Below are positions 31,001-35,601 of a stretch of DNA of 35,601 nt, one piece after another. How positions within the stretch are numbered: the first letter of the stretch is position 1; the number at the start of each line of letters is the position of its first letter. The notes under the pieces are model-generated. The model saw only the letters and a list, made by a program, of their open reading frames with translations, did no database searches and was not told the DNA's origin. The position numbers and the translations under genes are program-made. Origin of the DNA: Chara braunii. Taxonomy: Eukaryota > Streptophyta > Charophyceae > Charales > Characeae. Location: the NCBI GenBank assembly GCA_003427395.1, contig BFEA01000523.1:395459-431059 (forward strand), given 5' to 3'.

Positions 31001-31076
31001 TGCAGATGTAGGACCTTCTATCCTCCTGTTGCTTCTGCCGTGCCTGCTGCTCAAGCCGCTGCTTTTAGTTCCCGCC

Positions 31077-31110
<34 letters not shown>

Positions 31111-31165
31111 CAAAATGAAAAATTAGCACTTATTTCCTTGTAAAAGTAGCATTTATTTCTTTGTA

Positions 31166-31198
31166 AAATGAAATAAAATAAAATAAAATAAAATATAA
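31166..31198 (+). repeat. (AAAAT)n microsatellite
   Basis: Five to six AAAAT/AAATA units follow a short AT-rich duplication (GTAAAA near 31128 and 31163). Sequence from 31200 to 31800 shows no identified gene; the 236-codon minus-strand frame (31264-31974) crosses the next (CT)n tract and lacks motifs. Confidence 0.85.
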
Positions 31199-31804
31199 TA
31201 GAACAAGCACAGTCGGAAAAGAAACGGAAATACGAAGAAATCTTCCCGATTGAAAAGACTAGGTCATGTAAAATATAATAACCAAGGAGGAACGCATGAG
31301 AAACTTGAAAGACGGAGGAAGGATTTTTGGCACTTCAACCACAGTAGGGATAGGTACAAATATCGTCGGAAGCAGGGAGGATTCGGGCGTAATTGTAAAA
31401 TACGGGGAAGGAGGACATTTATATCCAGGTAGAAAAGTGTGTGAATCAAAATGGAGTTAGGGGAAGGATTTATCAGATAGGAGTTGGGACCAGAAGCAGA
31501 TACAGAAGGAGAGAGAATAGCAAGCGTAGGAGGACACTTGGGAGATGAACATCCAGCGGCTGAAAAGTGTGACGGCGAAATTCTGCGACTAAGGACGGGA
31601 TGAAGAAAGAGTATACTACAGGTTAGAGGATGGATAGGTGGGGAAGGACTGGAGGCGTATGGTATAAATACCTGGACGATGGCTGGATTGATTACCTGAG
31701 CAGAGAGACAGAAGGGTGATCGCGACTTGTTGTTGTCGCATGCCGTGGGCAGAACGTGTATTCTGTGAGAGTAAAGCCTCGCACGTATTGTCCAAATCCC
31801 AAGT

Positions 31805-31807
<3 letters not shown>

Positions 31808-31856
<49 letters not shown>
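31808..31856 (+). repeat. (CT)n microsatellite
   Basis: About 23 uninterrupted TC units. An A-run follows at 31911-31922. Confidence 0.95.
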
Positions 31857-31858
<2 letters not shown>

Positions 31859-32180
31859 GACGAAAGAAAATGGGTGCGTGCTGATATGGCAGCTGCAATT
31901 TGGCTGATGTGAAAAAAAAAAAGAAAAAGGAATAAGAGCAGCGCATGCTGATGCGGAGGCACTGGCAGCTGCATTGAGTTTGGTGGTCGTCATTCCTTTC
32001 GACGTCCTGAAAGGTCGGAGGTCTGCCATTTTCCGAACAGACAAAGGTACTAGTGGTTTAGTAAGAAGAGCGAAAAATTATAAAACTGGGCGGTTGGTCC
32101 CCCTGCGGAGGAAATTCCGGATTGGGAGGAGGAGGAGCGGGACGTTGATTTGGGAGGGGAGTGGAAAGAGGGCGAACGCG

Positions 32181-32300
32181 GTCGGTTCCTCGTTTGGCAG
32201 AGCATGCGCTTGGACCGCAAATGTTCGGTTCCCGTTGGGCAGAGCTGGCGCTTGGACCGAACATGTTGGTTTCCTGTTTGGCTGAGCATCCGAACATTTT
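32181..32300 (+). repeat. 42-bp tandem repeat, about 2.5 units
   Basis: GCGCTTGGACCG is found at 32206 and 32248; each is followed by AA/ACATGTT-GGTT-CC and GTTTGGC-like text. The period of 42 keeps frame, giving the W-T-x-x-V-x-F repeats seen in translations. Confidence 0.8.
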
Positions 32301-32340
32301 GGCTGTTGGTGAGGGAACAGATTGTGTTCGGTGTGCTACA

Positions 32341-32790
32341 CAGATGTTCACTTATTGGGGTGATTGTGTAGTGATCGTGTTCAATTCACGTCGAATCCAG
32401 CACTCGAACTCGAAACCAACGAGATGGAAAGCAGATGAGAACTCGAAAACTATTATTGAACTCTAAAGAAATATCATCGAGTTTTGAAGTAGAGACAGCT
32501 GGCAGCTACAGCTGCCTTCCACATGAATCCAGATACGCTCCGCTTTCTCGCCCCCTCCATCACTCTCTTCTACACGTTAGAGTTGTCCTTTTCGTGGCTA
32601 TGCAGATGTTCACTTATTGGGGTGATTGTGCAGTGATCCCCGTCAATTCACGCTCAGTTCAGCACTCACCTGTTTCCGCGAATCAACACACCAAGGTCAA
32701 AATCAAAACAAAAGGAGATGGAAAGCAGATGAGAACTCAAAGACTATTATTGAAAGCTACAGAAATATCATCGAGTTTCGAAGTAGAGTT
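32341..32790 (+). repeat. 262-bp direct duplication
   Basis: GATGTTCACTTATTGGGGTG occurs at 32343 and 32605. Both copies continue through CAATTCACG, GATGGAAAGCAGATGAGAAC and AATATCATCGAGTTT to AAGTAGAG, the second with a 38-bp insertion. Both could encode a short A-D-E-N-S-K-T-I-I-E peptide, but frames differ elsewhere. Confidence 0.85.
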
Positions 32791-32799
32791 TTCCTTTAT

Positions 32800-33490
32800 C
32801 AACCCGGGGTCATGCCTATGGTGCCGGGCATCGTATACTACTTGACTATGCTCGATAGGAATTGAATGCGCAAGCAACCGGTCAGCATTTTGGCAACAGA
32901 TAGAATGAAGAAGTGTGTGGGTTTGGCACTGCTACATCCTCTTTTTTCATTTTTTGGGTGCTCACAGGACCCACCCCTACCTACCTCATGTTTCTGCTTC
33001 GTTAGCGTAGCCTCTGCTTCCTCTATATACAGGGGGCTCTTGTTTGGCCCTATCTCGGGTATACCGGACGGTGGCTGCAGACACAAGTGCTAGGCCAGGA
33101 CAAACCTCTTCCAGCCCTAATTATCGAACGAGCCCTTGTCACACGGGCACTTTGGTCGCCAAGCATGCTGTTGTTTGTTTTTTTCCTCACCAGCCCAGGT
33201 TGGTCAGACACCGAATATTCCTCAGAGCCTTCCCTAGGCAGTGTCTAATGGCTCTACCCTGGCCAAGGTCTTACCTGAGACAGCCCTTGTGACCCATCCC
33301 GGGCGCATAGCCTACTATTATTGCTGTATTAGGGGTTGTGTTATTGTTCATGCTGAGGGGGCAAGGTTATCGATTCGGTAACCCGCACCAGTTCGCCGCA
33401 GGGCCGATTCCTGCCAGGGAAGACCTCCAGCCTATCCCCCCTTGCACCCTCGGCTATTATTAGTCACGAGTTATGATCCCCTGCGAGTCC
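32800..33490. other. Unassigned, with early relatives of the next array
   Basis: At 33210-33290 a diverged unit (ACCGAATATTCCTC, CCTAGGCAGTGTCT) belongs to the array starting at 33491. AGCCCTTGT-ACAC/CCC-GGGC occurs at 33132 and 33282. No gene seen. Confidence 0.45.
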
Positions 33491-33990
33491 GGAATCGAAT
33501 GTTTCCACGGGGCCGCCCTGGCAATGTCTTACTTGAACGAACCCTAGACCAGTCTGGGTGCCTATGGGGATGAGGTTAGAGTTGGTACGAGTGCCACTCT
33601 TGGCCAGTCCGGAGTCGAATGTTTCCATGGAGCCACCATAGGCAGTGTCTCACCTAACCCAACTCTAGACCAGCCTGTGATCCACTCCAGGCTAGCACGG
33701 AACCGAATGTTTTCTTGGAGCCACCCTAGGCACTGTCTTACCTATGGCAACTCTGAAGCAGCCAGAGTACCTATCCGGATTATTTCATGGTTGGACTATA
33801 TGGTTCAGTCTAGTCCGAAACCAAATGTTTCCACGGAGCCACCATAGACAGTGTCAGTATCTAAGCCAACTCTAGACTAGCCTGTGTGCCACTCCAGACT
33901 AGTCTGGAACCGAATCTTTCCTTGGACGCACCAAGGCAGTGTCTTGCCTGACCGAACTCTAGACCAGACTGTGTACCTATCAGATATAGA
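33491..33990 (+). repeat. Alternating 118/88-bp tandem array
   Basis: Units start with GGA-TCGAATGTTTCC or GGAACCGAATGTTTTC at 33491, 33611, 33699, 33817 and 33906, giving spacings of 120, 88, 118 and 89 bp. Every unit has GGAGCCACC-TAGGCAGTGTC and CTAGACCAG-CTG-GT. The long units contain an extra 30-bp tail. The basic repeat is thus a dimer of about 207 bp. Confidence 0.85.
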
Positions 33991-34001
33991 CATGATGAAT
34001 G

Positions 34002-34067
34002 AGCATGGTATGGATTTGAACCCAGAACCTCTAGGTTTCGATATTAGAGCTCACTGAGCTACCATGC
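34002..34067 (-). ncRNA. tRNA-like module 1 (pol III A and B boxes)
   Basis: On the minus strand the ends GCATGGT and ACCATGC form a perfect 7-bp acceptor-like stem. An A box, TAGCTCAGTGAG (34050-34061), and a B box, GGTTCAAATCC (34011-34021, a full match to GGTTCRANTCC), are 28 bases apart. At 66 nt, with weak D, anticodon and T stems, it is not a functional tRNA. It is best read as a tRNA-derived SINE head or tRNA relic. Confidence 0.65.
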
Positions 34068-34127
34068 ACTTGCTTACCAGCTGGCTGTCTCGAAGGTAAG
34101 ACGCCAGGCATGCCACAGGCACTATTG

Positions 34128-34207
34128 TGGGGGCAATGGGAGTTGGACCCGCGACCTCTGGAGTGCTGCTTGAATGCCTAATCAACTGAGCTACACCCAG
34201 CTGGCCC
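34128..34207 (-). ncRNA. tRNA-like module 2
   Basis: The minus strand has the A box TAGCTCAGTTGA (34182-34193) and, 32 bases on, AGAGGTCGCGGGTCCAACTCCC with the B box GGTCCAACTCC (34139-34149). GGGTG pairs with TGCCC as a partial acceptor stem. The anticodon stem is not preserved. Confidence 0.65.
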
Positions 34208-34404
34208 CTGCAACATCCTTTTGTACTCGCTGCAATTGACAATCTTGATTTTTTTTGGTCACTTGCCGGTTGGTTGCAATTGCCGCCTGTTTGTTGAACT
34301 TTTTCTTTTTTTGAGAAAAAAGGGCGACGGCCTTGAGATATTATCATTTGAGCTGACCGGCCCGAAGCAATTCATTAGTAGTTGGTTTTATTTGTCAAGT
34401 TCCA

Positions 34405-34478
34405 TCATCTGGATTCGAACACAGGTCTGTATTTCAACAGTTCATGGGTGTGGTCCCCACTGGCCTAGGCTCTTGGGT
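34405..34478 (-). ncRNA. tRNA-like module 3
   Basis: The minus strand has an A-box-like TAGGCCAGTGGGG (about 34455-34467) and the B box TGTTCGAATCC (34411-34421). Between them, CTG-TTGAAATA-CAG gives a small anticodon-like hairpin. The acceptor stem is not recognisable. It is the most diverged of the three. Confidence 0.55.
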
Positions 34479-34479
34479 G

Positions 34480-34820
34480 CCTGTTTGTTGAACTTCGTGT
34501 CGGATGTGTTTGGACTCTGGAGTTTAGTTGGACACTTCTGCTATTTCTGGGACCAAGACTTTTTCTTGGGGATTCGACTTTCCTTATGGCCTACCAGTGA
34601 TTTTTGCTGACCTGCCAGGCCCTGCAAAGGCGTTTGGGCCTCAGGGCGTGCTGGTCGGACTATGGTGAATGGGACGAGGGCCCTTGCGACATTTGGGACC
34701 AGGCGTGGGCCTCAACTGACCTGTGAAATCCTTTCAGCTGTGTTTTTCGGGTTGGGTAGGGTTATGCTATCATGGGCGTCTTTTCTTCAGGTCTTTAATA
34801 TTTAAACCAACAGTCCTTCC
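34480..34820. other. Unassigned stretch
   Basis: GCCTGTTTGTTGAACTT is repeated at 34285 and 34480, so a partial duplication spans module 3. Otherwise nothing was recognised. Confidence 0.4.
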
Positions 34821-34945
34821 TAGATTCGTGCCCGTTAACGTGCCACGATTGTAGGAAACGTACGGGCTACTACAGGAGTGCCCAAATTCGTCGTTGATAT
34901 TCGATTTTTCACTGCGGCTGATAGCTGGGCCAAGTACTGGTGGTT
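34820..34945 (+). repeat. Dispersed repeat, copy 2, with a 13-bp inverted pair
   Basis: Same family as 24990-25125 (CGATTGTAGGAAACGTACGG and GCTGATAGCTGGGCCAAG). TGGGCCAAGTACT at 34926-34938 is the exact reverse complement of AGTACTTGGCCCA at 35005-35017, 66 bases further on. Confidence 0.7.
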
Positions 34946-35339
34946 CTACTAGTGAAGAATGGATGTTCTGCTAGTTCTAGTGTATAGGATGAAAATATAC
35001 GGCTAGTACTTGGCCCATACATGGGCTGCGGGCACTTGTCTTATATATGCCACAATTTTTGGGGCCTTGATGATGATTTTCATCAACGGCCTGCGAGGCT
35101 TTGTTTTTCGACGCGCAGGGCATTCCCAAGGTCGGAGAAAAGTGCCTTCGAAGTACTGGTGGTTTAGTTGGGAATGGATTAGGTTGCAGTAAGTTTTACG
35201 ACACCTTCGAGGATGGTCAGTTAGACCGCACATGGAGAATGTGAAAGACGAAAAAAAAAGAAGTAAAACGATGGTCAGTTGGGCTGTGTAGCCCGTGTTC
35301 TGTGTCCATTTTTGGAGAAGGATTATCTGCAGATGTGGG

Positions 35340-35570
35340 GTGGCAAGTGTGGAATGATAGTCCGACTCAACGGTCCAAAACCAGATTTGGAAAGAGTCGT
35401 GTGACCCCCACTGGTGTGTGGGCGGTTTTGTCTAGACCCATATGCTCAGGTAGAGCTTATGGGAATGGGGGTCTGAGCACGGATTCCTCTGTGTGCATGT
35501 GGAGTGTAATTTTGTGGTCTTCTGGGTTTTAAAGCCCAGCATTGGCATACTTCAACCAGATTTTTTTTTT
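35340..35570 (+). repeat. Block B of the left array, distant copy
   Basis: Matches 5500-5820 and 9270-9690: GTGTGACC for GTATGACC, GGCGGTTTTGTCTAGACCCA, the hairpin, then after a deletion GCATTGGCATACTTCAACCAGA. It lies about 26 kb from the nearest array copy, so block B is dispersed as well as tandem. Confidence 0.8.
35437..35463 (+). other. Conserved hairpin in block B, copy 3
   Basis: Arms CCCATATGCTC and GAGCTTATGGG are unchanged; the loop is AGGTA instead of AGCGA. The flanking sequence after the hairpin differs from the other copies. Confidence 0.7.
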
Positions 35571-35601
35571 TTTTTTTCGTTTTTTTGTTTTTTGTTTTTT
35601 G
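35562..35601 (+). repeat. Poly-T and T-rich tract at the window end
   Basis: About 19 T then GTTTTTTG-like units. On the minus strand it is a poly-A, as at the end of a retroposed copy, but the window ends before a boundary can be judged. Confidence 0.85.

Noticed and set aside
30785-31118. DVAA-repeat protein
   Set aside because: Triplet-based minisatellite open on both strands; no flanking coding signal.

Overview
This is a eukaryotic, repeat-dominated, non-genic stretch, most likely nuclear DNA of a green plant or alga. The evidence is a degraded minus-strand Ty3/Gypsy retrotransposon, a fragment that reads as plastid-type 16S rRNA inserted in unrelated sequence (a nuclear plastid insertion), abundant (CT)n tracts and minisatellites, assembly Ns, and no operon-like gene packing. 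The wording of the Gypsy reverse transcriptase and Gag resembles elements I associate with charophyte genomes such as Chara, but that is recollection, not a search. I found no intact, confidently identifiable host gene.

Layout. 1-14,150: an old large tandem array. Seven blocks (A to G) recur in the same order with a period of about 3.8-5.0 kb; the third unit is interrupted by a 173-bp tandem repeat, inside which a 67-bp satellite has expanded (it holds the assembly gap). 14,140-17,560: Ty3/Gypsy remnant on the minus strand (Gag, reverse transcriptase, integrase core, integrase C-terminus), without protease, RNase H and the integrase zinc domain, and scarred by several local tandem duplications. 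17,600-18,960: GC-rich and pyrimidine-rich minisatellite with (CT)n. 19,080-20,660: strongly purine-rich minisatellite with an exact 183-bp duplication. 20,821-21,292 and 26,770-27,274: two similar copies of one sequence in opposite orientation, about 5.5 kb apart. Between them lie more AT-rich unique sequence, the plastid 16S fragment (23,216-23,387) and a coiled-coil fragment.

27,384-28,843: broken minus-strand open segments with real coding character (an in-frame 52-codon repeat differing mainly at third positions, a roughly 33-residue repeat, and a 49-residue segment), which I cannot assign to a family. 29,120-32,800: microsatellites and short duplications. 33,491-33,990: an array alternating about 118-bp and 88-bp units, directly followed by three tRNA-like modules with A and B boxes on the minus strand (34,002-34,478), suggesting a composite tRNA-derived SINE. 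35,340-35,570: another copy of block B of the left array, with its hairpin, ending in a poly-T tract.

The window reads as a record of transposition and repeated local tandem duplication. The best candidates for something new are the macro-repeat with its conserved hairpin, the nested satellite, the unidentified coding remnants at 27.4-28.8 kb, and the tRNA-like trio with the alternating array.
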